37,622 nucleotides of DNA. Source: Bacillota bacterium (lineage in GTDB: Bacteria > Bacillota > Clostridia > Christensenellales > Aristaeellaceae). Position numbers and translations under genes: made by a program. The stretch is taken from NCBI GenBank assembly GCA_029548395.1, contig JAKPNM010000077.1, positions 1 through 37,622 on the forward strand, read 5' to 3'. Each line of letters opens with the position of its first letter. Within the stretch, counting starts at the first letter, position 1. Shown piece after piece: positions 16,617 to 27,800 of this stretch. The notes below the pieces were generated by a model. That model was not told the origin of the DNA. It saw only the letters and a list, made by a program, of their open reading frames with translations, and did not search any database.

Positions 16617-17804
16617 TCAGGGAGCTGTCACCCGGCTGTCCAGGTTCTCAAAAAAGTCGTTTCCAAGCACATCCGGGCCCACCATGGTCCTGGCCAGGCC
16701 GAAATCATAGCTGGAATAAGCGCTGTCCCGCGGCTCCACCTTGAACTGCTCATACTTGTGCTGGGAACGGTGGTGCGTATACGCTTCCTCGGCCATCTCA
16801 AACCCTGTCCTGCCGCCAAAGGCGGACAGGGGCAGGTCCCAGTCCATGGTGATGCGGTTCTCGGGGTAGAGGTGCAGGTAGAGCTTGCTGACCTGCCAGG
16901 TGCCGTGAGCTTCGGCGGATTCCTTGTACTTGCCGGCGTCAGCCGCGGCGTCAAAGGCGTACAGGGCCAAATCGGCGCACAGCCGGTGCATGCCGTGCCC
17001 GTATTCGCCCTTGACATCGTGGGAGACCACCACATCCGGCTTGTATTTGCGATACAGCTCCACGGCGAAGCGCTGGGTCTTGGCTTTGCCGAACTCCTTG
17101 TAGGCGCTCTCCAGCCTGGTGGAATACTTGTCATGGAAGGGGCCGATGACCGGGTAGTTGCGCACCCCCATGGTCCACAGCGAATTGAGCAGCTCGCTGG
17201 TGCGGTAGCGCGCGCCGGCTGAGAAGACGGCTGCCACCACATCCATTTTCAGCTGGCCGGCATAGGTCGGCAGGGCGCCGGCGAAAAACAGGGTCTCGTC
17301 ATCAGGATGGGCGAAGAGCACCAGCAGGTCGCACTTGCTGTCGGGCAGCTGCCATTGCTGCACCCAGGCAGGCACCTCTCCCTGGCCCAGCACGAAGATC
17401 TCCTCCATGCCAAACCACTTTTTGCTCTTGCCTTCAGGCTTGAGGCGCAGCTCCTTTACCCCTTCCAGGGGATAATACATGTGCTGGAAGGGGGCGGGCT
17501 CAAAGACGGTCTTTTCCCAGCTGCCGCCCACCTTTTGCTCCAGCGCCCAGCTGCGGGGCGCTTCCGTCCAGCCGACGTACAGGCCATACATGGGCTCCTT
17601 GCTTTTGATGGTGACGGTTTTCGCGCCGGTATCCCCGCTCCAGTAGCTGTTCCAGTCGCGGTCATACAGCCGTTTGGCCAAACCGCTCTTTGACGCCACG
17701 GTGATCGTGCATTCCGCTGTGATGTCCCGCGCTTCCAGGGCCAGCGCGGGGACGACGGCCATCATCAGCGTTGCAGCCAGGAGAAAACATACGATCTTCT
17801 TCAT
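16617..17804 (-). CDS. Secreted PIG-L/LmbE-family deacetylase
   Basis: The 395-residue protein is predicted to remove N-acetyl groups from an amino sugar outside the cell. A signal peptide covers residues 1-23 (VVPALA). A discoidin-like beta-sandwich region follows at about 30-145 (GLAKRLYDRDWNSYW). The PIG-L domain starts at about 158, with AHPDDE at 165-170 (zinc ligands His, Asp) and the later zinc-binding GEYGHGMH near residues 258-265. Two in-frame ATGs exist. AAAGGG is 7 bases from the one at 17804 but only 1 from 17810, so I use 17804. A consensus promoter lies at 17859-17831. Most PIG-L enzymes are cytoplasmic, so export plus a sugar-binding-type domain suggests action on glycans of the host, diet or cell wall. 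Confidence 0.88.
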   Translation of the reverse strand: MKKIVCFLLAATLMMAVVPALALEARDITAECTITVASKSGLAKRLYDRDWNSYWSGDTGAKTVTIKSKEPMYGLYVGWTEAPRSWALEQKVGGSWEKTVFEPAPFQHMYYPLEGVKELRLKPEGKSKKWFGMEEIFVLGQGEVPAWVQQWQLPDSKCDLLVLFAHPDDETLFFAGALPTYAGQLKMDVVAAVFSAGARYRTSELLNSLWTMGVRNYPVIGPFHDKYSTRLESAYKEFGKAKTQRFAVELYRKYKPDVVVSHDVKGEYGHGMHRLCADLALYAFDAAADAGKYKESAEAHGTWQVSKLYLHLYPENRITMDWDLPLSAFGGRTGFEMAEEAYTHHRSQHKYEQFKVEPRDSAYSSYDFGLARTMVGPDVLGNDFFENLDSRVTAP

Positions 17805-17830
17805 AATCATTCCCTTTCTGGATTGAAATC

Positions 17831-17859
17831 AGTATAGGCAGCCCGGATTTGACTGTCAA
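17831..17859 (-). promoter_or_regulatory. Promoter of the PIG-L gene
   Basis: Minus-strand TTGACA (17859-17854), 17-bp spacer, TATACT (17836-17831). It is back to back with the leuS promoter. Confidence 0.85.
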
Positions 17860-17885
17860 GGACGCCGCTGACTGCCGGCCTGCGC

Positions 17886-17914
17886 TTTACAAAATGTCCG
17901 CATGCTCCTATACT
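17886..17914 (+). promoter_or_regulatory. Promoter of leuS
   Basis: TTTACA (17886-17891), 17-bp spacer, TATACT (17909-17914). The leader to the ATG at 17942 is only about 20 bases, so there is no room for a T-box, which many Firmicutes leuS genes carry. Confidence 0.8.
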
Positions 17915-17941
17915 TTGCAGGTAAGCAAAGGAGGATGCCCT

Positions 17942-20359
<2,418 letters not shown>

Positions 20360-20372
20360 TCATATTGCTTCA

Positions 20373-20532
20373 TACGGACTCCAATCTTTATTGCACCGGC
20401 GCGCCGGGGATTTTATCGCCCTGCTGTTATCAGTCGACCTCAACGCAGCGAAGGCTACGCCATCGGTTTCCTTCCTTGCAGGACAATAAAATACCCCGCC
20501 GCTTTGGATGCGCACAAGCTTTTCATCAGTAT
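20373..20532 (+). repeat. 160-bp dispersed repeat, copy A (MITE-like)
   Basis: It matches the reverse complement of 34043-34202 over its full 160 bp, at about 87 percent by eye with one small indel. The consensus ends are TACTGAT and ATCAGTA, a short terminal inverted repeat whose left end is mutated in this copy. Internally TTTTATCGCCCTGC (20411-20424) pairs with a near-perfect GCAGGACAATAAAA, giving a long cruciform. There is no coding capacity. It lies between leuS and the convergent acetyltransferase gene. Confidence 0.75.
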
Positions 20533-20543
20533 GAGCTGAAAGG

Positions 20544-21203
20544 CTAACTCCTTTTGACCACGGAGCCGTCCAGCTTGTGGATGTGGTTCTCGGGCACCGT
20601 GCCGCGCACGCTGGCGGTTGGATAGACGCTGGCGCCGCGGCCCAGGATTGTGCCCGGGTTGAGCACCGCGTTGCAGCCCACCTCCACGTGGTCGCCGATC
20701 AAGGCGCCGATCTTTTTGCGCTGGGTGGGCAGCCGCTCCTGCCCGTCGCGCAGCACCACGGGCTGCCTGTCTGATTTGACGTTGGAGGTGATGGAACCCG
20801 CGCCCATGTGCGCCCGGTAGCCCAGGATGGAATCGCCCACATAGTTGTAATGAGGCACCTGCACCCTGTCAAAGAGGATGACATTTTTCAATTCGGTGGA
20901 GTTGCCCACCACGCATTCGGCGCCCACCAGCGCGCTGCCGCGGATGTAGGCGCAGTGGCGCACCTCGCTGCCCGGCCCGATGATACAGGGCCCTGTGATG
21001 GCGGCGGAGGGGGCGACCGTGGCGGTTTTGTGGATCCAGACCGCTTCCGCGGGGCTGTGATACTCCTTTGGGTCCAGGCCCGCGCCCAGGCGGCGGATGC
21101 AGTCGGCGATCCCCTCCAGCGCCTCATGCGGGTAGGTGAAGCCGGCCAGCCATTCGCCGGCCAGCGAATGGGACAGGTCATACAAATCCGTTACGCGCAG
21201 CAT
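20544..21203 (-). CDS. Left-handed beta-helix acetyltransferase, GlmU C-domain-like
   Basis: The 219-residue protein is made mostly of hexapeptide repeats (for example IIGPGSEVRHCAYIRG), which form a left-handed beta-helix. The segment NSTELKNVILFDRVQVPHYNYVGDSILG and then GAGSITSN closely follow the acetyltransferase half of GlmU. The pyrophosphorylase half (about 230 residues with a GTRM/GTAL motif) is absent; residues 1-55 are unrelated and helical. Its ATG directly abuts the glmM stop (TAA-ATG). The likely role is acetylation of glucosamine-1-phosphate made by GlmM, before uridylylation by a separate enzyme. Such proteins are often labelled UDP-GlcNAc pyrophosphorylase, which the sequence does not support. 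Confidence 0.85.
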   Translation of the reverse strand: MLRVTDLYDLSHSLAGEWLAGFTYPHEALEGIADCIRRLGAGLDPKEYHSPAEAVWIHKTATVAPSAAITGPCIIGPGSEVRHCAYIRGSALVGAECVVGNSTELKNVILFDRVQVPHYNYVGDSILGYRAHMGAGSITSNVKSDRQPVVLRDGQERLPTQRKKIGALIGDHVEVGCNAVLNPGTILGRGASVYPTASVRGTVPENHIHKLDGSVVKRS

Positions 21204-22556
21204 TTACTCGTCCTCCGTGATCAGGTTGTTTTCCTGCAGCGCTGTGATGATGTCCTCCACGCAGCGCCCGCAGGCCTGGGCGGTATGCGCCTCGGCCATG
21301 ACGCGCAGCACGGGCTCGGTGCCCGACTTGCGCACCAGGATGCGGCCATCGCCCCCCAGCAGCTCCTTGGCGGCCCGGATGGCTTCCTGCACCCGGGGGT
21401 GGCTGAGCGCCCTGTCCTTGTCGCTCACGCGCACGCTTTTGAGCATCTGGGGGTAGGCCTTAAAGGGCTCCACCAGCTTGGACAGCGGCTGCTCCCTTGT
21501 GATCATTGCCTGCATGACCTTGATGGCAGTGAGCATGCCGTCGCCCGTGGTGGAATACTTGCTAAAGATGATGTGGCCGGATTGCTCGCCGCCCAGCAGG
21601 TGGCCGTTGTCGCGCATGCACTCATACACATAACGGTCGCCCACATCAGTCTGCTTGTACTGGATGCCGATCTCATCCAGCGCCTTATACAGGCCGAAGT
21701 TGGACATGATGGTGGTGACGATGGTGTTGTCCGTCAGGTTGCCGCGCTCCTTCATGAAGCGCCCGTACAGGTACAGGATGCCGTCGCCATCCACCAGGCG
21801 GCCATTCTCGTCCACCGCCAGGCAGCGGTCGGCATCCCCGTCAAAGGCAAAGCCTACATCCAGACGGTTGTTCTTGACAAACTGCTGAAGGTGCTCAATG
21901 TGGGTGCTGCCCGAATTCAGGTTGATGTTGGTGCCGGTGGGCTGGTTGTTGATGACATAGGTCTGCGCGCCCAGCGCGTCAAAGACGGCCTTGGCGATCA
22001 TCCAGGTGCTGCCGTTGGCGCAGTCCAGGCCCACCTTGTAGCCCTGGAAGGAGTGGCGCGAGAGCGAGATCAGGTAGCCGATGTACTGGTTGCGCCCGCC
22101 GTAGTAGTCCACGGTCTTGCCGATGCGGTCACGCCTGGCGTAGGGGATGGACATGGGGTCCGCGTCCAGGTAGCTTTCCAGCTGCCGGATCACTTCCTCG
22201 TCCATTTTTTCGCCGGCGCTGTTGAGCAGCTTGATGCCGTTGTCATAATAGGTGTTGTGTGAGGCCGAAATCATCACGCCGCAGTCGAAGCGCTCTGCCC
22301 GCGTCAGGAAGGATACGCTGGGCGTGGTGGTCACATGCATCAGGTAGGCGTCCGCGCCCGAGGCCGTGATGCCCGCGGCCAGAGCGTCTTCAAACATATA
22401 GCTGGACAGGCGGGTATCCTTGCCGATGACGATGCGCGCCTTTTTGTCCTGGCTGAAGTAGTGCCCCAGGAAGCGCCCGATGCGCAGCGCGTGATCCACC
22501 GTGAGGTCCACATTGGCCTCTCCCCGGAAACCGTCGGTGCCGAAATATTTACCCAT
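21204..22556 (-). CDS. glmM: Phosphoglucosamine mutase GlmM
   Basis: It converts glucosamine-6-phosphate to glucosamine-1-phosphate on the path to UDP-GlcNAc and peptidoglycan. The 450-residue length is normal for the family. The N-terminus FGTDGFRG is characteristic of GlmM. The phosphoserine loop is ISASHN (Ser 99), the Mg-binding loop DGDADR is at 239-244, and the C-terminal phosphate-binding RKSGTEPVLRVM is intact. It forms an operon with the abutting acetyltransferase gene. A consensus promoter at 22725-22697 gives a leader of about 130 bases that contains a CCTGCA/TGCAGG hairpin at 22612-22626. Confidence 0.96.
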   Translation of the reverse strand: MGKYFGTDGFRGEANVDLTVDHALRIGRFLGHYFSQDKKARIVIGKDTRLSSYMFEDALAAGITASGADAYLMHVTTTPSVSFLTRAERFDCGVMISASHNTYYDNGIKLLNSAGEKMDEEVIRQLESYLDADPMSIPYARRDRIGKTVDYYGGRNQYIGYLISLSRHSFQGYKVGLDCANGSTWMIAKAVFDALGAQTYVINNQPTGTNINLNSGSTHIEHLQQFVKNNRLDVGFAFDGDADRCLAVDENGRLVDGDGILYLYGRFMKERGNLTDNTIVTTIMSNFGLYKALDEIGIQYKQTDVGDRYVYECMRDNGHLLGGEQSGHIIFSKYSTTGDGMLTAIKVMQAMITREQPLSKLVEPFKAYPQMLKSVRVSDKDRALSHPRVQEAIRAAKELLGGDGRILVRKSGTEPVLRVMAEAHTAQACGRCVEDIITALQENNLITEDE

Positions 22557-22696
22557 AGGCGCTCCTTATGTACGATATCGTTTTGGGAAACTGGATTTGT
22601 TCCTGTAATCTCCTGCATGCTGCAGGTATGATTCGCTCCTGAAATCCGCAGGGCTGTGACTGGGGAAGGAAGGCGCAGGCTGCGGATCACGCCATC

Positions 22697-22725
22697 ATTA
22701 TACAAGCCGGCCGCAACGCTTGCAA
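22697..22725 (-). promoter_or_regulatory. Promoter of glmM
   Basis: Minus-strand TTGCAA (22725-22720), 17-bp spacer, perfect TATAAT (22702-22697). Confidence 0.75.
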
Positions 22726-22794
22726 GAAAAGCCGCCAGGGTTCTCAAAGCGCGGCAAACGCGGTCAAAGCCTTCGCCGCATCTCTTTGTTTTTC

Positions 22795-22823
22795 TTTACA
22801 TTCATTGCCGCATCCCTTATGAT
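22795..22823 (+). promoter_or_regulatory. Promoter of the NusG-II / Gx transporter pair
   Basis: TTTACA (22795-22800), 17-bp spacer, TATGAT (22818-22823), followed by AAGGAGG and the GTG at 22852. Confidence 0.75.
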
Positions 22824-22851
22824 ACCAGGGCAAACACAAGGAGGGCAGCGC

Positions 22852-23322
22852 GTGAAACGCAGGGACATCTGGATCATCGGCGCCGTGGCAGTGCTGGCGG
22901 GGCTTTTATTGCTGTTGGGGCAGGTCATTAAACCCGCGCCGCCTGTCAAAGCCCTTCCTACGCTGAGCATTACCAACGCCCGGGAGCCGGACAGCGGCGG
23001 CCCGCTGGAGGAAGCCAACAGCTACCTGCGCATCAGGCAGGGGCAGGAGTACTACCACCTGGTGCCGCTCAACGGCCCGGGACAGATTGTCATCCGCCAG
23101 GACAATGGCTGGGAGAACGTCATCTACATTGACAAGGACAGCGTGGTCATGCACAGCGCCAACTGCCCCAACCAGGACTGCGTGAACATGGGGGAGATGA
23201 CCTTGAGCAATATCGACACCCGTGTCTTCCAGCGCTGGATTGTCTGCCTGGCGCACCAGATCAGCCTGGAGCTGATGCCCAGGGAGGAAGCCCTGCGCCT
23301 GATGGAGGACAGCGCGCCATGA
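22852..23322 (+). CDS. NusG domain II-containing membrane-anchored protein
   Basis: The 156-residue protein has one N-terminal membrane helix (about residues 7-24) followed by an extracellular NusG-domain-II fold. The family's cysteine pattern is clear: CPNQDCVNMG (Cys 105 and 110), then IVCLAHQISLEL (Cys 132). It is not the transcription factor NusG. The start is GTG at 22852, with AAGGAGG 7 bases upstream. The frame extends to 22720, but that would start upstream of the promoter at 22795-22823. The next gene overlaps by four bases. In Firmicutes this protein and a Gx transporter often occur together near flavin or quinone redox genes; I infer a redox-related role from that habit only. Confidence 0.85.
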   Translation: MKRRDIWIIGAVAVLAGLLLLLGQVIKPAPPVKALPTLSITNAREPDSGGPLEEANSYLRIRQGQEYYHLVPLNGPGQIVIRQDNGWENVIYIDKDSVVMHSANCPNQDCVNMGEMTLSNIDTRVFQRWIVCLAHQISLELMPREEALRLMEDSAP

Positions 23323-23870
23323 TAAGCACGCGCAACCTGGCCCTGTCCGGCCTGTTTGTGGCCATCATGCTGATCCTGGGCTATTTGGAAAAGATCCTTT
23401 CCCTGGGCCTGGGCTACGGCATCAAGCTGGGCCTGTCCAACTGCGTACTGCTGTTGTGCCTGTACTGGTTTGGCACGCCGATATCCGTCGCCCTGATGCT
23501 GGCCAAGGTCTTTCTTTCCTCCATTCTTTTTGGCGGCTTCAACCCCATCAGCCTCAGCCTCAGCCTGGCCGGCGGCGCCATCAGCATGCTGGGGATGGCC
23601 CTGATGGTGTTTACAGTCAGGGAGGTCAGCCCGGTGGGCGCGGGCGTGGTGGGCGGCGTCTTGCACAATGTGGGGCAGCTGCTGGTGGCCATCCTGGTCT
23701 ACAGCTATCCGGTGCTTTATTCCTATATCGCTCTGCTGCTGGTGGTGGGCGCGGTCATGGGGGGGATCACCGGCACCATCGTGGTGCGGCTCAAGCATTT
23801 TCTGCCCTACGAACGCAGGAAGCAGTTCGGCTTCCTGTCCAGGAAGGATGAAGGCCAAGCCGAAGCCTGA
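23319..23870 (+). CDS. Gx transporter family membrane protein
   Basis: The 183-residue integral membrane protein has about five hydrophobic segments and an N-terminal LALSGLFVAIMLILGYLEK. The stretch GIKLGLSNCVLLLCLYWFG and the FGGFNPISLSLSLAGG region are typical of the family once named heptaprenyl diphosphate synthase component I. It has an S-component-like fold and is now described as a Gx transporter. It lacks any prenyltransferase motif, so an enzymatic label is unwarranted. The substrate is unknown. It is translationally coupled (ATGA) to the NusG-II gene. A weak hairpin (AACACC/GGTGTT, 23897-23926) with T-run may terminate the pair. Confidence 0.85.
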   Translation: MISTRNLALSGLFVAIMLILGYLEKILSLGLGYGIKLGLSNCVLLLCLYWFGTPISVALMLAKVFLSSILFGGFNPISLSLSLAGGAISMLGMALMVFTVREVSPVGAGVVGGVLHNVGQLLVAILVYSYPVLYSYIALLLVVGAVMGGITGTIVVRLKHFLPYERRKQFGFLSRKDEGQAEA

Positions 23871-23998
23871 GCCGCCGGTCTGTCTGCCAACACAGCAACA
23901 CCCGCCGTGTATTCGCAGCAGGTGTTTTGATATGGAAACCCAAGGCTTGGCAAGGTTTTCCGCTCCGTTACAGTAGCGCCTTGTCGCACCTTTCGCCC

Positions 23999-24712
23999 TC
24001 AGGGCTTGTAGATGATATCGTCCCTGAGGCGGTAGATGGTCGCGCCGTAGCCCTTGCGGGCGAAGGCATCCACAAACCAGTCGATCTCCTTGACCGCGTC
24101 AAACTGGATATAGCCGTAGCGCTTGCCGTCCACCTTCTTGCCCTTCATGTTGGAATCCGTCCAGGTGACGGTGTCATCCTGCGCGTTGTAATCCTCGGTG
24201 AAGACCATTGAGTGGGCGCCTATGCCATAGTAATAGTTGGCGCGCATCTGGAAAAAATCGCCCCTTTGGGCCTGCTGCATGAAGGCGCGGGCCAGCTCGC
24301 GGTTCTCGGCCTTGCTCAGGCTGGCGTCGTAGCGGAAGGTGGCCGCGGCGTAAAACGGGTTGCCCTCGCTGGCCGGGATGTCGATCCAGGCGGCGCCATA
24401 TTGATAGGGCTTGCTGTCCTTGGCGGGCAGGTTGTCGGGGATGACCAGGGGAACGCCGGGGAACTCCGCCATGCGGAAGTCATCGCGGTTTTGGCGGAAC
24501 ATGTAGACAGTGAAGTTCTTGCATACATAGATGTCCCCGGAGGAATGCGCGGGCATGGCCCGGCCGCGGGCCTTCTCAAACTGCGTCCTGGCAGTCGTGA
24601 TCATGCGGTCAATAAAATCCTCGCGCGGGCTTTTGTCCGCGATCTCCCCGCTTTGGACTATCAGCGGCATCAGCATCATCAAGGCCAGCAAAGTGGCGAG
24701 CAGTCGTTTCAA
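23999..24712 (-). CDS. Secreted protein with papain-like (NlpC/P60 or CHAP-type) signature
   Basis: The 237-residue protein has a signal peptide (MKRLLATLLALMMLMPLIVQS). The pattern YVCKNFTVYMFRQN places a candidate catalytic Cys at 64 at the start of a helix. GDFFQMR, then GIGAHSMVF, gives a candidate His at 167, and WTDSNMKG an Asp/Asn at 186-188. Cys, then His, then Asp/Asn with the G-D-F/L-I run before the His is the order of NlpC/P60 and CHAP amidases. I infer a cell-wall or peptide hydrolase, without naming a family. A minus-strand promoter may be TTTACT / TACAAT near 24798-24771, with a GGCCCG hairpin at 24746-24762 in the leader. AAAGGAG precedes the ATG. Confidence 0.7.
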   Translation of the reverse strand: MKRLLATLLALMMLMPLIVQSGEIADKSPREDFIDRMITTARTQFEKARGRAMPAHSSGDIYVCKNFTVYMFRQNRDDFRMAEFPGVPLVIPDNLPAKDSKPYQYGAAWIDIPASEGNPFYAAATFRYDASLSKAENRELARAFMQQAQRGDFFQMRANYYYGIGAHSMVFTEDYNAQDDTVTWTDSNMKGKKVDGKRYGYIQFDAVKEIDWFVDAFARKGYGATIYRLRDDIIYKP

Positions 24713-24811
24713 GGCAATCGCTCCTTTGGTTGTTTATGTATGGGCGGCCCGCCAGCCGGGCCACACCCCGATTGTACCCCAAACGCCGGAAAAGTAAAAC
24801 CTTATCCGCCA

Positions 24812-24840
24812 TTCACCGCTAAGGCAGCGCGTGGTATACT
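24812..24840 (+). promoter_or_regulatory. Promoter of addB
   Basis: TTCACC (24812-24817), 17-bp spacer, TATACT (24835-24840) with an upstream TGG making an extended -10. Confidence 0.6.
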
Positions 24841-24861
24841 GAAGCGGACTGGAGGATGACC

Positions 24862-27800
24862 ATGCTTCAAATCATCACCGGCCTGGCCGGCCCGCTGTGG
24901 GATCAGGCAGCCCGGACGCTCAAGGCTTCATACGATCAGGGACGGCAATCCCTGCTGCTGGTGCCTGATCAAATGACCCTGCAAGCCGAGCGCGATATGC
25001 TTGGCGCCCTTGAGAGCAAGGGCTTTTTCCGCCTGCAGGTGCTCTCGCCCTCGCGTCTGGCCACCCGGGTGTTCGACCGTCTGGGCCGGGGCGAGCGGGT
25101 GATGATCGATGAGCGCGGGCAGGCCATGACGCTGGCGCGCACCATCTGGTCGCTGCGCGATGAGCTGCGCTACTACGGCTCCTCCCGCGGCCGTCCCGGC
25201 TTTGTGCGCAAGCTGGCCGAGGCCATCAGCGAGTTCAAGGCGGCCGGGCTGAGCGCGCGGGACCTTATGCAATGGCTGGACACGCAGCAGGAAGAGCACA
25301 GCAAGCTGCGCGATCTGGCGGCGCTGTATGAAGCCTATGAGCAAAGCATGGCCGGTCAGCTGGCCGACCGTGAGGACAGGGATTTTGAAATGCTGCGCCG
25401 GCTGGAGGCCGGGCGGCTGTTTGCCGGCCATGATGTGGTGGTGCACGGCTTTGACCTGCTCACCCCGCCGCTGATTCGCCTGATTTGCGTTCTGGCCGGC
25501 CAGGCGGACAGCCTGATGGTGACCCTGGTGACGGACAGGGAGGCGGACCCGGACGGCAGCGCCTTCGGGCCGGTCCATCGCAGCGTGTCACATCTTCAGG
25601 AGGACCTGGATGCCCTGGGTTTGCCCTGGTCGCAGCGCAGCCTGCCAGCGCGGCCGCAGCCGCGCCCGGCCGCGCTGGAGCATCTGCGCAGACAGCTTTT
25701 GCGGTTGCGGCCGATGCCCTTTGAAGGCTTTCCTGAGGGCTTGCGGCTGTACGCGGGCAAGACCCCGCATGAGGAGGTCCGCCGGGTTGCGCAGCTGATT
25801 CATGACCAGCTCTCCCGCGGGGATGACCCGCGCGGCATCGCGGTCTACTATGCCCGGGACAGCTACGCGGCCCTGCTTCCCGGCGTGCTGAGGGATTATG
25901 GCATCCCGCATTTTGTGGCAGACAAGCAGCCCGTCCTGGCCCAGGCGCTGGTGCGCTGCCTGCTGGACGCTTTGCGCTGCATCCAAAACGCGGCCTGGCG
26001 CCCTGCCGATGTGTACAGCTACCTCAAATCACCGTATTCGCCCCTGACGGGGCCTGAGGCCTGGCAGCTTGAGAACTATGGCCGCGCTTATGGCATCCGG
26101 GGCCGGATGTGGACCCGGGCTTTCACCCGCGGCCGGGAGGAGGAACGGCAGGCGGCTGAGGAACTGCGCCGGCATGCCATCACGCCGGTGGACAGGATGC
26201 GCGAGGGCCTGTTCAAGGCGCGCAGCGCGGCCGCCTCAATCCAGGCGGTGCTTCAATTCCTTGAGGATATCCAGGCGGAGCAGACCGTTTTGGCGCTGGA
26301 CGCGCAGCTTCAGGCGCAGGGCCTCTTGGAGGAAGCCCAGCGCGAGCGCCAGGTCTGGGAGCAGCTCATGGGCCTGTTCGAGCAGATGGACCAGCTGCTG
26401 GGAGCCCAGCGCATCCCCCTGGGACGCTTTGCCGAATGGCTGGAGGCCGGGCTGTCCATGACCACGCTGTCCGCCGTCCCTCCGCTGCAGCACAGCGTCC
26501 AGGCCGGCGCGCTGGGCCAGCTCATGGCGCGCGAGCCGCACAGCGTCTACATCCTTGGGCTGAACAACGGCGTGCTCAGCGTCAGCGAGGACAGCCTGCT
26601 GGCTGACGGGGAGCGTGAGCGGGTGGCCGGCGGCCTGAACACCCGCCTGAACCTGCCGCTGCCCGAGCGGGAGGCCATCCGCCAGCTGGACTGGTGGAAG
26701 GCGGCTTCGGCAGCCTCGTCACGCCTGCATCTGAGTTACGCGCTGTCTGACGACCAGGGGACGGCGCTGGCGCCGCTGATCGAGCTGATCCGCGTCAAGC
26801 GCATGTTTCCCCAACTGGTGGAAGAAGGCGGCGTGCTCAGCGCGCTGCGGGAGCCGCTGCCGGCCACCCCTGAGGTGGCGCTGGACGAGCTGGCTGTGCG
26901 CCTGGCCGCAGGCGATCTGGACCTGCCCTGGCGGCAGGCCTGGGCCTGGCTGCTGTCCTCGCCTGACTGGCAGGCACAGGCGCGCGCCGTCCTGGCGGCA
27001 GCGCTGGGCGACGGCCTGCCGCAGCCGGAGCTGTCCCCGCGGGCGGCGCGGGTCTTCCGCCGGGATGACGTGGTCTCCGTCTCGCGGCTGGAAAGCTATG
27101 CCGGATGCCCCTTCCGCCATTTCGTGGCGTACGGCCTGTCCCCTGTGGAACGCGAGGAATGGGCGCTGGAAGCCCGCGACCTTGGCACCTTCTATCACGC
27201 GGCCATGGACGGTTTTGTCCGCCTGGTCAAGGATGACCCGTCCTGGCGCGGGATGGACCGCGAGCAGGCGCAGCAAACGATGGACGGCGTGCTGGAGGAC
27301 CTGACCCGGGGCTGGGAGGACGCTCCCTGGGCGGACACGGCCCGCGCGCGGCACGCGGCCCGCAGCGCCACGAACATCTGCCGCCGCATGGCCTGGGCGC
27401 TGACCGAGGGCCGCGCGGTGTCCGGCTTTGCGCCCTGGGGCAGCGAAGTGCGCTTTGGCCCGGGCGAGGACCTGCCCGCCCTGGAGATCCACCTGGAGGA
27501 CGGCGGCATCCTGCGCCTGCGGGGCACCATCGACCGCGTGGACACCGCGGTGCTGGATGACAAACTGACCCTGGTGCGCGTCATTGACTATAAATCAGGC
27601 TGGAACGCGCCCTCCGGCGGCGATCTGGAGGCCGGGGTGCAGCTGCAGCTGATGCTGTACCTGCGCACCGCGCTGGACCTGCTCTCGGGCAGCCTGCCTG
27701 CCGGCGCGTTTTACCAGCGTCTGGCCGATCCCCTGGTCACAGCTTCAGATGAGGAGCAAGCTATCCGCAAAGGGCAGGAGGCCCTGCGCCTGGAGGGCGT

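Noticed and set aside
17849..17941. Extended N-terminus of leuS from 17849
   Set aside because: It would begin upstream of the leuS promoter (17886-17914); AAGGAGG fits the ATG at 17942.
17915..17941. T-box riboswitch ahead of leuS
   Set aside because: The leader is only about 20-27 bases; no room for a T-box.
20365..20547. Short ORF after leuS (and a related one near 34123-34428)
   Set aside because: Both lie inside the 160-bp repeat and are similar only because the repeat is; no ribosome site.
22720..22851. Extended N-terminus of the NusG-II protein
   Set aside because: The promoter at 22795-22823 and AAGGAGG before GTG 22852 place the start downstream.
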